The notes below the pieces were generated by a model. That model saw only the letters and a program-made list of their open reading frames with translations. It was not told where the DNA came from and did no database searches. Below, piece by piece: positions 1 through 6,566 of a stretch of DNA of 55,462 nucleotides; within the stretch, counting starts at the first letter, position 1; each line of letters starts with the position of its first letter. A program made the translations under genes and the position numbers. Origin of the DNA: Aromatoleum tolulyticum (lineage in GTDB: Bacteria; Pseudomonadota; Gammaproteobacteria; Burkholderiales; Rhodocyclaceae); contig NZ_FTMD01000024.1 of NCBI RefSeq assembly GCF_900156155.1, positions 1 to 55,462 of the forward strand, in the 5' to 3' direction.

Positions 1-103
1 TTGAAAATCCAATTCCGGCGAGGAAGTCGTCATGAAAATCAATCCGTGCCCCCCCGGTTGACACCGTGTCGCGCGTTTTTGCATCACCCTGTTAGCGTAT
101 CGA

Positions 104-583
104 ATGCCCGTCGAGAAAGGTTCGTATGTTTCAATGCAGTTTGGTTTAAACAATCAACCCATGAGTGCCTTCAAAATAGGCGCCATATCCGCCCCCGCCT
201 TCTCAGGTCAAGGTCAGAACGTTAACCAACGTAGCTCCGCCTGCCTGACTGGACAAGGCCCAATTCCTCCCGGTCATTACTACATATTTGATCGCGAAGG
301 GGGCGGCCGGCTTGAGTGGTTCAGGAACTTGTTCAGTGACCACAGCGACTGGTTTGCTCTCTATTCGATTGATGGAAAAATCGACGACGAAACGTTCTGT
401 AATCAGTTAGCGCGAGGTCACTTCCGTCTTCATCCAAGAGGACCTCGCGGCATTAGCGAAGGCTGCATCACTATCGAAAATCTCGCCGACTTTCATCACA
501 TTCGCGCGATACTCAAGAGCACATCGCCGTCTGCCGTTCCAGGCAGCAATTTGCGAGCCTACGGCAAGGTAGTTGTGGCATGA
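104..583 (+). CDS. Tlde1-like (DUF2778) L,D-transpeptidase-fold toxin
   Basis: A 159-residue protein of the DUF2778/Tlde1 family, whose characterised member in Salmonella is a type VI secretion effector that attacks peptidoglycan in the target periplasm. The family core is visible: GQGPIPPGHYYIFDR (about 50-64), WFALYSIDGKIDDETF (about 83-98), then the catalytic pair His110 in FRLHP and Cys121 in GISEGCI. There is no Sec signal peptide, as expected for a T6SS cargo. The stop overlaps the ATG of the next gene (ATGA), suggesting translational coupling. The start is uncertain: Met at 134 fits family N-termini equally well, and neither has a clear ribosome site. The gene is AT-richer than genes right of 7 kb and is followed by an attC site, so it is probably a mobile cassette gene. 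Secretion by a T6SS is inferred, since no T6SS genes are in the window. Confidence 0.8.
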   Translation: MPVEKGSYVSMQFGLNNQPMSAFKIGAISAPAFSGQGQNVNQRSSACLTGQGPIPPGHYYIFDREGGGRLEWFRNLFSDHSDWFALYSIDGKIDDETFCNQLARGHFRLHPRGPRGISEGCITIENLADFHHIRAILKSTSPSAVPGSNLRAYGKVVVA

Positions 584-849
584 AGAAGGCTTTGCGCACT
601 TGTGCGCTTGTATTGTGGGTGCTCGCTGGAACGATATTGTTGAGTCGCTGGTGGTACACAAATCCTGATCACTTCCCACACTTTCACGAGTCATTCTGGA
701 ACTACCTCGATCAGCTATTTGGAGTGGCGAATGTTGATGACGCACAGAACGTTGAATTTTTTGTTGTCGTCGTCGCGTCTTTCTTTGTTGTAGTGGCCGT
801 AACCGCAGTTATCGTTGCAATTTTTTATTATCTCAAGCGACAGCGCTAA
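580..849 (+). CDS. Small two-helix membrane protein, candidate immunity protein
   Basis: An 89-residue protein with an N-terminal hydrophobic segment (about residues 8-24), a polar acidic middle of about 35 residues rich in His, Phe and Trp, and a second long hydrophobic segment (about 60-84) ending in KRQR. This predicts two membrane passes with the middle loop in the periplasm. It starts inside the stop of the Tlde1-like gene (ATGA overlap), the arrangement usual for effector-immunity pairs, and the periplasm is where such a toxin would act. I do not recognise the family. The immunity role is inferred from position and topology only. Its stop codon sits within the left end of the attC site. 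Confidence 0.6.
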   Translation: MKKALRTCALVLWVLAGTILLSRWWYTNPDHFPHFHESFWNYLDQLFGVANVDDAQNVEFFVVVVASFFVVVAVTAVIVAIFYYLKRQR

Positions 850-910
850 CAAATAAATCAACCGCCAAGAAGCTGCGCTTCTTGCCGTCCGCTGAAGGCC
901 AACGTTAGTT
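844..910 (+). repeat. Integron attC site 1
   Basis: A 67-bp imperfect palindrome between the toxin/immunity pair and the next gene. The left end carries CGCTAAC (R''-like), the right end GTTAGTT (R'-like). The centre folds as CAAGAAG / CTTCTTG flanked by ACCGC and GTCCG. The layout and central stem resemble attC2 and attC3. The right core departs from GTTRRRY at one or two positions. Confidence 0.65.
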
Positions 911-920
911 CTCGAACTAC

Positions 921-1379
921 ATGAAGCACCGCGGCATTCTATTTTTTGTGTTTGGCAGTGCGCTGCTGGAGTCCATTGCATTGGGGCGACAGAAGGCGTG
1001 GCGGGAATCTCTAAATAAATGGCTATGCGAGACCCCACGCCCACCTATGCCAGGAGTCGTAGACTCGCTCTTGGCTTCTGGCGGAATTGAATGGATGCTA
1101 GCATTCGCACCCCCCGCAATTCTTGGGCTAATTTTTATTTCTATAGCTTCGCGGTGGCCCATAGAAATCTGGTTCACAGTGCTTGCGTTGCATTTAGCAA
1201 TCAGATTCAGTGCCTTCGCCGCGTCTAGTGAGCCGTGGGGAGCCTGCGGCCTAAGGAGAGATCATGTTCTTACGGCTCTGCTCGCCGATATTGCGTTTCT
1301 TGTTTTTGCTGTTGCCGGCGCCGTCGTTGGCGGACTGGCAGTGTTTATAATTCGACGTCTCCGAGTTTATATGAAATGA
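921..1379 (+). CDS. Hypothetical membrane protein (cassette gene)
   Basis: A 152-residue protein of no family I recognise. It has an N-terminal hydrophobic stretch (about 5-20), two longer hydrophobic segments in the middle (about 58-78 and 83-100), and a C-terminal hydrophobic segment (about 122-145) ending in a basic tail (RRLRVYMK), so it is probably an integral inner-membrane protein. It lies between attC1 and attC2 in the same direction as its neighbours, the one-gene-per-attC layout of integron cassettes. No strong ribosome site is visible, which is common in cassette genes. Confidence 0.6.
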   Translation: MKHRGILFFVFGSALLESIALGRQKAWRESLNKWLCETPRPPMPGVVDSLLASGGIEWMLAFAPPAILGLIFISIASRWPIEIWFTVLALHLAIRFSAFAASSEPWGACGLRRDHVLTALLADIAFLVFAVAGAVVGGLAVFIIRRLRVYMK

Positions 1380-1386
1380 CTATTTC

Positions 1387-1455
1387 GTCTAACATCTCAA
1401 TGCACCGGACCGTCAAAAGCTTCGCTTTTGTCGTCCGGTGATCTCTACGTTGGGC
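1387..1455 (+). repeat. Integron attC site 2
   Basis: A 69-bp site with both core motifs in consensus: GTCTAAC (RYYYAAC, 1387-1393) and GTTGGGC (GTTRRRY, 1449-1455). Between them a long perfect stem pairs CACCGGAC with GTCCGGTG and CAAAAGC with GCTTTTG around a 3-nt loop, with the unpaired bases typical of attC. This is the best attC in the window. Confidence 0.85.
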
Positions 1456-1479
1456 CTAGGGGCTGTTCACATTTGCTGA

Positions 1480-1612
1480 ATTGGAAGAATAGGGGATGTG
1501 GAAGAATAGTGTGGAAGAATAGGGGACAGACCACGGTTTGAAAATTGGGAAGAATAGGGGACAGACCACGGTTTGAAAATTGTGGTCTGTCCCTATTTCT
1601 TGCAGGTTGCCT
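1480..1612 (+). repeat. Cluster of palindromic AGGGGACAGACCACGG repeats
   Basis: Four successive, progressively longer copies of one element. Two short fragments containing GGAAGAATAG are followed by a half copy (GGGGACAGACCACGG then TTTGAAAATT) and a full copy whose arm GGGACAGACCAC is answered by GTGGTCTGTCCC, ending in CTATTTCTT. The full copy is a 12-16 bp perfect hairpin. The element recurs at 2484, 4013 and 4484. It resembles the short palindromic repeats mobilised by REP-associated (IS200-like Y1) transposases, but no such transposase is in the window. It lies just right of attC2 and just before the next gene. Confidence 0.8.
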
Positions 1613-1640
1613 TCACGATAGAAATTCGAGAGTCACGCGT

Positions 1641-2318
1641 ATGAGTGCCACCGGGAACGACATAGCAACGGTTCTGAAACGGGTCGAAGAAACGTTGGAA
1701 ACGGCCAAGCAAGGCCTTGCCGATTTGATTGATCCGTCCCGTTCACGGCGCTATACAGGACTCAGAAACCTGATCACATTTGGCAGATCCGCGACATTTG
1801 TGATGCAGAACCTACGCGGCATTGAAGGCTTGGACTTCGACTCCTGGTACACGCCCCACCAAGAAGCCATGAAGAACGACCCACTCATGCGTTATTTCAT
1901 TGACGCTCGCAACGAACTGGAGAAGCAAGGCAAGCTAAGCGTTTCCACCTGCACACATATTAAGTCATTTTCTACGGGCGACATCCGTAAGTTCGGACGC
2001 CCTCCTGTCGGCGCCAAGTCATTCTTTATTGGCGATCATCTAGGCGGTACGGGCTGGGAGGTTGAGTTGGCCGATGGGCGAATCGAAAAGTACTACGTCG
2101 AGTTACCTTCGTCTATTGGCGAAGTGACGCAACAATTCGCAAACTTCCCCGTTGCAAAGGCGCCTGAGTTCGCAAATCATAGCGTTGAGGAATTGTGTTC
2201 AATGTACCTTGAGAAACTCGACGCGCTTGTGCTGGCGGCCAAGACCCAGTTTCTTCCGCAGCGAGAAGCGCCGAGACCCCCTGCTAAAAGTAGGGGGCAT
2301 CTACGCGTAGTTAAGTAA
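1641..2318 (+). CDS. Hypothetical protein of mobile-element type (cassette gene)
   Basis: A 225-residue soluble, mixed-charge protein. The frame is open upstream to 1545, but that part is read from the palindromic repeat, so the ATG at 1641 is preferred. Visible features are a charged N-terminal helix (VLKRVEETLETAKQGLADL), then LRNLITFGRSATFVMQNLR, a DPLMRYFIDARNELEKQG segment, and a Pro-rich basic C-terminus. I have a weak impression that the motif pair TFVMQNLR / PLMRYF..RNE is widespread in proteins of accessory regions, but I know no function. It is flanked by a repeat cluster and by attC3. Confidence 0.6.
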   Translation: MSATGNDIATVLKRVEETLETAKQGLADLIDPSRSRRYTGLRNLITFGRSATFVMQNLRGIEGLDFDSWYTPHQEAMKNDPLMRYFIDARNELEKQGKLSVSTCTHIKSFSTGDIRKFGRPPVGAKSFFIGDHLGGTGWEVELADGRIEKYYVELPSSIGEVTQQFANFPVAKAPEFANHSVEELCSMYLEKLDALVLAAKTQFLPQREAPRPPAKSRGHLRVVK

Positions 2319-2321
2319 TTG

Positions 2322-2405
2322 GCGCAACGTGAATTCTAGTCATCAGCCCCAGCGGACCGCCAAAAAGCTACGGTTTTTGTCGTCCGCTGACTAGCCTCGT
2401 TAGGC
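2322..2405 (+). repeat. Integron attC site 3
   Basis: An 84-bp site with left core GCGCAAC and right core GTTAGGC (perfect GTTRRRY, 2399-2405). The central stem pairs AGCGGAC with GTCCGCT and CCAAAAA with GTTTTTG, with unpaired bases between the two stems. It has the same design as attC2 and shares the GGAC.GCCAAAA type of central arm, so the two belong to one related attC set. Confidence 0.8.
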
Positions 2406-2483
2406 CTATCAGGGGAGATCCCGCATGCTAATTACCTGCCACGTTGCAAAGCAAAAGTGGACGCAGAATTGATTGGCGAGCAC

Positions 2484-2560
2484 GGGAAAATAGGGGGCAG
2501 ACCACGGTTTTGCTATTTCTTGTTCCGAGACCGTGGTCTTTCCCCCATTTCCCTATTTTT
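2484..2560 (+). repeat. Palindromic repeat, variant copy
   Basis: A diverged full copy of the element at 1480-1612. The left arm AATAGGGGGCAGACCACGGT pairs with ACCGTGGTCTTTCCCCC across a longer loop that contains CTATTTCTTG, followed by CCCTATTTTT. The paired differences between copies keep the hairpin. It lies just right of attC3, upstream of a stretch (to 2628) in which I see no gene. Confidence 0.75.
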
Positions 2561-2628
2561 CTGATCTGCAATTTTGGAAGGAGGAAGGGGCGATTTTACC
2601 AGGCAACCTCCACGCGAGGCATCGTGAG

Positions 2629-2711
2629 GCCCAACCAATCGTTGCTGTGGACGGGCCACAAGCGGCGCTTTGCACTGTTTGCGTCCGTTCGCGGAACTCA
2701 ATTCGTTAGAG
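2629..2711 (+). repeat. Degenerate attC-like site 4
   Basis: The left core GCCCAAC (RYYYAAC, 2629-2635) and right core GTTAGAG (one mismatch to GTTRRRY, 2705-2711) are 83 bp apart, at the place an attC would be expected just before the next gene. The middle has only partial pairing (GGACG with CGTCC). It may be an eroded or different-subfamily attC. Confidence 0.4.
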
Positions 2712-2717
2712 CACCCA

Positions 2718-3251
2718 ATGATTATCGCCCACGCTCCTTCCGGTTACATTCTGGCAACTTCGATCATGGGGCGGGTCGCCAGCGTTGCGGTCTCCGCAAA
2801 GGCAATTGTTGCAGCCGGAATCGTTGGCGCGTTGGCGCCAGACTTCGACATGGTGTATTTCCACCTTCTCGACAATAGGCAAACCCATCATCACAAGTAC
2901 CTGTCGCATTGGCCAATCATTTGGCTAACGTTGGCCACAGCGTCTGCATTGTGGTTCGGGTACGCCAGACGGTCGAAGGCCGCCATCCTGTCGCTGGTTT
3001 TTTGCGTGGGCGGTGTGTTGCACATAATCCTCGACTCCTTTGTAGGAGACATATGGTGGTTTGCACCATTCATCGACCAACCGTACGCCATGTTCACGGT
3101 ACCCGCGAGGTTCAAGCCATGGTGGCTGAGCTTTATCCTGCACTGGTCGTTTGCAGTGGAGCTGGCAATCTGTATCTGGGCGCTTCTCATATACCGGGGG
3201 CGCTCTGACCATTCGCTGCAGGCTCGACAGGCCTCACGGGCCGCGGTCTGA
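2718..3251 (+). CDS. YdjM-like membrane-bound metal-dependent hydrolase family protein
   Basis: A 177-residue membrane protein. MIIAHAPSGY at the N-terminus, PDFDMVYFHLLDNRQ (about 49-63), and the HHHKYLSHWP cluster (about 65-74) form the His/Asp-rich signature of the YdjM/DUF457 inner-membrane family annotated as metal-dependent hydrolases. Several hydrophobic helices follow and the C-terminus is basic. The open frame extends upstream to 2670, but the ATG at 2718 gives the family N-terminus and lies just after the attC-like core. The enzymatic function of this family is poorly defined. It appears to be a cassette gene. Confidence 0.75.
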   Translation: MIIAHAPSGYILATSIMGRVASVAVSAKAIVAAGIVGALAPDFDMVYFHLLDNRQTHHHKYLSHWPIIWLTLATASALWFGYARRSKAAILSLVFCVGGVLHIILDSFVGDIWWFAPFIDQPYAMFTVPARFKPWWLSFILHWSFAVELAICIWALLIYRGRSDHSLQARQASRAAV

Positions 3252-3266
3252 GTTCAACCGTTGAGC
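3252..3266 (+). other. Adjacent attC core pair (collapsed attC?)
   Basis: GTTCAAC (RYYYAAC) and GTTGAGC (GTTRRRY) lie one base apart immediately after the stop codon of the preceding gene, where an attC is expected. A second GTTCAAC lies 15 bases further on. Both cores fit consensus but the central arms are missing, so this may be an attC that lost its middle, or chance. Confidence 0.3.
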
Positions 3267-3293
3267 ATCAGCGTTCAACTCTGAGGAGGGAAC

Positions 3294-3992
3294 TTGAAGA
3301 TCATCGGCCTTATCGGTGGCATGAGTTGGGAATCCACTGTTCCGTACTATCGCCTAATCAATGAGTCGATCAAGGAACGCTTGGGAGGACTTCACTCTGC
3401 GAAGATCGTTCTCTACAGCGTCGATTTCTACGAAATTGAGCGGCTTCAGCACGCGGGCGACTGGGACGCTGCTGGCACGCTGCTGGCCAAGGCTGCGCGT
3501 GCACTTGAGGGTGCCGGCGCCGAGTTCCTGGTCCTGTGCACAAATACTATGCATAAGGTCGCTCCAACGATTGAGGCGGCCATCCACATCCCGCTGTTCC
3601 ACATTGCCGACCCAACGGGCGACGCAATAAACAAGGCGGGGTTCTCCACGGTGGGCTTACTTGGCACCCGTTTTACGATGGAGCAGGCGTTCTATAGAGA
3701 TCGTCTGCGCGAACGACACGGGCTCAGGGTGCTCACACCAAACGACGGAGACCGCGAAATCGTTCATCGCGTCATCTACGATGAGCTCTGCCAAGGAAAG
3801 ATTGTCGACGCGTCACGCATAGAGTACCGCCGAGTGATATGTGATCTTGTGAGTCGTGGCGCAGAGGCAATCATCCTTGGTTGCACTGAGATTTCGCTTC
3901 TGGTCGGCCGCGAAGATTCGGCCGCGCCACTCTTTGACACAACGAGCATTCACGCGCGTGGAGCTGCAGAATGGGCGCTTTCATCGACGTGA
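3294..3992 (+). CDS. Aspartate/glutamate racemase family protein
   Basis: A 232-residue cofactor-independent racemase of the Asp/Glu racemase superfamily. The N-terminal MKIIGLIGGMSWESTVPYY is the family hallmark, and both catalytic cysteines are present, in LCTNTMH (about residue 82) and LGCTEIS (about 198). The length is typical for YgeA-type enzymes acting on D/L-amino acids in the cytoplasm. The start is TTG at 3294, chosen because GAGGAGGG lies just upstream and the glycine-rich first strand begins immediately. The substrate cannot be told from sequence. It sits among cassette genes, but no clear attC follows, only a palindromic repeat. Confidence 0.85.
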   Translation: MKIIGLIGGMSWESTVPYYRLINESIKERLGGLHSAKIVLYSVDFYEIERLQHAGDWDAAGTLLAKAARALEGAGAEFLVLCTNTMHKVAPTIEAAIHIPLFHIADPTGDAINKAGFSTVGLLGTRFTMEQAFYRDRLRERHGLRVLTPNDGDREIVHRVIYDELCQGKIVDASRIEYRRVICDLVSRGAEAIILGCTEISLLVGREDSAAPLFDTTSIHARGAAEWALSST

Positions 3993-4012
3993 CGGCCAAC
4001 ACTGCTACGCGC

Positions 4013-4063
4013 AGAATAGGGGACAGACCACGGTTTGGAAATTGTGGTCTGTCCCTTATTTAT
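4013..4063 (+). repeat. Palindromic repeat copy
   Basis: A full copy of the element. AATAGGGGACAGACCACGG and GTGGTCTGTCCCTTATT pair around a TTTGGAAATT loop. It occupies the gap between the racemase gene and the next gene, where an attC would be expected; only a GGCCAAC left-core-like motif (3993-3999) remains upstream. Confidence 0.85.
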
Positions 4064-4097
4064 CATTATTTATCATCCTAGCTAAGCCTCCGAAAAT

Positions 4098-4433
4098 ATG
4101 AGTTCAAGAGCATTCGCCGCGCTATTTCTTTTCACGCTGATTTGCATCGTCTTCCAGGGATTAATCTGGCACGCTTGGAATACCGGAACCCTTCAGCATT
4201 TCGCCGACGTATATAGCACCTTTGGAAAGACGGTTCCTCGATCGGTATCGTTCGGCGTTAGAACATTACCTTATTGGTGGGGCCTTCCATTCGGCAACGC
4301 CTTGCTTCTATCCATCGTTTGCTTTATCGCAAATCGCTCGCGCTGGCTATTCCTCCCACTTGTGCTGTCTCTGGCGTCAGCCATCGGAATGCTTTACATC
4401 ATGTATTCAGGCCCGCTCCTTAAGATGGGATAG
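4098..4433 (+). CDS. Hypothetical small membrane protein
   Basis: A 111-residue protein with three hydrophobic segments (about 7-25, 60-77 and 82-103) and Trp-rich loops (WHAWNTG, LPYWWGLP). It looks like a three-pass inner-membrane protein. No family is recognised. It lies between two copies of the palindromic repeat in the AT-richer cassette region. The ATG is at 4098, with only a weak A-rich sequence upstream. Confidence 0.55.
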   Translation: MSSRAFAALFLFTLICIVFQGLIWHAWNTGTLQHFADVYSTFGKTVPRSVSFGVRTLPYWWGLPFGNALLLSIVCFIANRSRWLFLPLVLSLASAIGMLYIMYSGPLLKMG

Positions 4434-4483
4434 GGCGTCGTCTATGGCACGTCAGCAAAGCTCTAATCCTTCCCCAAGTAAAT

Positions 4484-4536
4484 GAAAATAGGGGACAGAC
4501 CACGGTTTGGGATTTGCGGTCGGTCCCTTATTTTAT
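4484..4536 (+). repeat. Palindromic repeat copy
   Basis: AAAATAGGGGACAGACCACGG pairs with the variant right arm GCGGTCGGTCCC then TTATTTT. The A-to-C type changes in the right arm leave wobble or mismatch pairs, so this copy is slightly decayed. It lies between two small membrane-protein genes with no attC core motif nearby. Confidence 0.8.
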
Positions 4537-4587
4537 TCTTTGTGCGCGTCAGACTATTTCTACATTCGACAAGGTAGTGCCGAGAAT

Positions 4588-4896
4588 ATGCACACCACAA
4601 TCCAGAAGGCCAAACGCACTTGCGCCACATGCGGAGCTGTGCAGGAACCAGAAAGCCAGCCACGAAGCGTGGTCGATGTTGTAGGCGCCTCTCTGTTGAG
4701 CCTGTTGGTCGTGGGACTGGTTATCCTTTTCGCCTATATTTTCGGTCTGCCGGGCGGGCGCTATAGCTTAGCCGTAATCGTAGGCATTCCGGGTTTGATT
4801 ATCTGGGCGCTATGGAAAATGGTGGGCTCACCGAAAGTGCCCGACTCGCATTGCCCGTCATGTGGCCCGCGAGAGGCGGATTCGCGGTTTTCCTAG
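4588..4896 (+). CDS. Hypothetical small membrane protein with two CxxC motifs
   Basis: A 102-residue protein: an N-terminal CATCG motif (CxxC), two hydrophobic helices (about 33-50 and 59-80), and a C-terminal HCPSCG motif (CxxC). The two CxxC pairs on the same side of a helical hairpin could form one split zinc-binding knuckle. The frame is open upstream to 4507, but that part is the palindromic repeat, so the ATG at 4588 is preferred. No family is recognised. Confidence 0.6.
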   Translation: MHTTIQKAKRTCATCGAVQEPESQPRSVVDVVGASLLSLLVVGLVILFAYIFGLPGGRYSLAVIVGIPGLIIWALWKMVGSPKVPDSHCPSCGPREADSRFS

Positions 4897-4910
4897 TTGA
4901 TTAATCTATT

Positions 4911-4982
4911 GCGCAACATTACACCGTAGCCGATCTGCCAAGACCTGCACTTCTGCTCATCAGCAGGGCTTCGAAGTTAGAC
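4911..4982 (+). repeat. Probable attC site
   Basis: The left core GCGCAAC (as in attC3) and right core GTTAGAC (perfect GTTRRRY, 4976-4982) are 72 bp apart. The centre pairs CCTGC with GCAGG and CGA with TCG around a short loop. It falls between two small genes, 22 bases before the next ATG, as in a cassette array. The stem is shorter than in attC2 and attC3. Confidence 0.55.
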
Positions 4983-5003
4983 ACTTTATACACACGCCTC
5001 ACG

Positions 5004-5342
5004 ATGATTACGCTGATTATTGTATTTGCACTCGTTACTGCACTGCCGATCAAATGGGCTGCGGATTTCACGGGCGGGGAAAGAACGGGTTGGCTCGTTT
5101 GTATGATCGCAGCTTTTCTGGGTCCCGTTGTCGCAGCCATAGCGTTCCGCATTGCGTCCGGTGGCTTTCTCGGTTTTGTTATTTCGTATCTCGCGTTGGT
5201 GACAACCTACGTCGTAGCACTTCGTGTTCCAGGTCGTTCGATAGTTGGCTTTTCTGTCGTCGTCCTGGCGCTGCAAATCGCCGTTGCTTTCGCGTTGGTG
5301 TCGTTTGGAGTCGGCAACTCCAAGGTGATTCTCGGCGCCTAG
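5004..5342 (+). CDS. Hypothetical small membrane protein (cassette gene)
   Basis: A 112-residue, very hydrophobic protein with about four membrane helices (near 1-18, 30-50, 54-73 and 80-104) and few charged residues (KWAADFTGGERTG in the first loop). No family is recognised. It follows a probable attC at the usual short distance. No attC is obvious after its stop, where the GTTGTGC at 5350 does not fit the core consensus. Confidence 0.6.
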   Translation: MITLIIVFALVTALPIKWAADFTGGERTGWLVCMIAAFLGPVVAAIAFRIASGGFLGFVISYLALVTTYVVALRVPGRSIVGFSVVVLALQIAVAFALVSFGVGNSKVILGA

Positions 5343-5388
5343 CGAACCTCGTTGTGCTATTTGCATGCTTTTCTTCTAGTGGTGCCTA

Positions 5389-5413
5389 GCTTTTCGGTCA
5401 GACAACCGAAAGC
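5389..5413 (+). terminator. Hairpin, possible terminator or stem remnant
   Basis: GCTTTTCGGT and ACCGAAAGC pair around CAGACA, with one bulged T. There is no T-run after it. It lies 47 bp after the stop of the preceding membrane-protein gene, so it may be a weak terminator or the arm of a decayed attC. Confidence 0.35.
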
Positions 5414-5598
5414 GGGACGCTCTCCGAACGAACAGCGCGGTTTTTCTCGTATTTCGTTGCTATCCTTTCGAGAAGGGTTGAATCTTGATCAAGAACAGCA
5501 TGCTTGCAGACAAGCTATTGCAGCCTGCGCGAAACGCCGCGCCGTCCGGCGGGTGCAAGCCATAGGCAGTCGACACCTTACGAGAGGCAATCGATGTC

Positions 5599-6150
5599 AT
5601 GAAGACCCAGTACTACACCGCATCAAGTCTTGATGGATTTATCGCTACCGAGGATGACTCGTTGGAGTGGCTGTTTCCTCTTGCGGATCTGAATGACTCC
5701 AGCTACCCGAGTTTCATTGCGGAAGTCGGCGCACTGGCAATGGGGTCCGCCACCTACGAATGGATCGTCCGCAATGCCGACAAGGTTGCAACCGAGACTG
5801 GATCACCTTGGCCTTACACCCAGCCTGTCTGGGTGTTCACCAGTCGCGTACTGCCGGTAGTTGAGGGTTCAGACATTAGATTCGTGCAAGGTGATGTGCG
5901 CGATATTCACAATGAGATAAGAGTGGCCGCCGGGGGAAAAAACATCTGGATTGTGGGGGGTGGAGACTTGGCGGGGCAGTTTCATGATGCAGGACTCCTG
6001 GATGAGCTGATCATCCAAATTGGCTCTGTGACGCTGGGCCGAGGCAAGCAAGTGTTTCCGCGCCGGGTTCTGAGCCCAACTCTGCGCCTCGTTTCAGTTC
6101 GACAGATGGGGGTTGGCATGGTTGAGCTGCGATATGAGGTAGGTAAATAG
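5599..6150 (+). CDS. RibD C-terminal / DHFR-fold family protein
   Basis: A 183-residue protein of the RibD_C (bacterial bifunctional deaminase-reductase C-terminal) family, often annotated as dihydrofolate reductase. It shows TASSLDGFIATEDDSLEWL at the N-terminus, MGSATYEW (about 50-57), and the NADPH-loop signature IWIVGGGDLAGQF (about 116-128), then DELIIQIGSVTLGRGK. These single-domain proteins are common, usually of unknown substrate, and differ from the dfrA genes of clinical integrons. Trimethoprim resistance should not be assumed. The ATG at 5599 is in line with family N-termini (MKTQYYTASSLDG). Confidence 0.85.
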   Translation: MKTQYYTASSLDGFIATEDDSLEWLFPLADLNDSSYPSFIAEVGALAMGSATYEWIVRNADKVATETGSPWPYTQPVWVFTSRVLPVVEGSDIRFVQGDVRDIHNEIRVAAGGKNIWIVGGGDLAGQFHDAGLLDELIIQIGSVTLGRGKQVFPRRVLSPTLRLVSVRQMGVGMVELRYEVGK

Positions 6151-6287
6151 CTCCGCGTAATCATGAACGGGAGGTGGACCGACCGTTCGGGCATTCGCGT
6201 GGATGCAAACGTTGGGCGTCAATAAATTTACGTACGCATCCGAATCAGAATGTCTTCCCGCGTACGCTTCTTTTAAGGGATGAGAGA

Positions 6288-6566
6288 ATGGCCGAATCAC
6301 TCGAAGATCGGGTTGCCTACCTGGAGAAAATGATTTCAGCTCAACTCCAGCTGAATTCAACCCTGTTCAAGTTTATATTTACCGACAACGCTCGTCTTGG
6401 TCAGGATGTCGCGGAAGTCCTTCGCCAACTTCTTGTATCTCCAAATGCAGCGCTCACTCCTGAATTGGCAGCATTGGTTCGCGGTCTGCGAGCACTGCTG
6501 GTCGAACCGGTTCCTCAAGAAGTCGTTGAGGCGTCTCGCCAGCAGAGCAGTCGACCAACTGAATAG
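6288..6566 (+). CDS. Hypothetical small helical protein
   Basis: A 92-residue protein beginning MAESLEDRVAYLEKMISAQL, a heptad-like helix, and continuing as an Ala/Leu-rich helical chain with a Gln/Ser-rich tail. There is no signal peptide or membrane segment. The open frame goes back to 6174, but AAGGGA lies 8-13 bases before the ATG at 6288. A GTTGGGC core-like motif (6211-6217) lies upstream without a matching left core. It may be the last gene of the cassette-like region. Confidence 0.6.
   Translation: MAESLEDRVAYLEKMISAQLQLNSTLFKFIFTDNARLGQDVAEVLRQLLVSPNAALTPELAALVRGLRALLVEPVPQEVVEASRQQSSRPTE

Noticed and set aside
91-97. GTTAGCG near the left edge as the right core of an attC
   Set aside because: The last base departs from GTTRRRY, and no left core or paired arm is seen in the 90 bases available.
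1545-1640. N-terminal extension of the 1641-2318 gene
   Set aside because: These codons lie in the palindromic repeat and its immediate flank, and the repeat is also found at unrelated places.
6211-6217. GTTGGGC as an attC right core
   Set aside because: The core fits but there is no RYYYAAC left core and no arm pairing in the 60-90 bp upstream. A similar GTTGGGC occurs at 7331-7337 in ordinary sequence.
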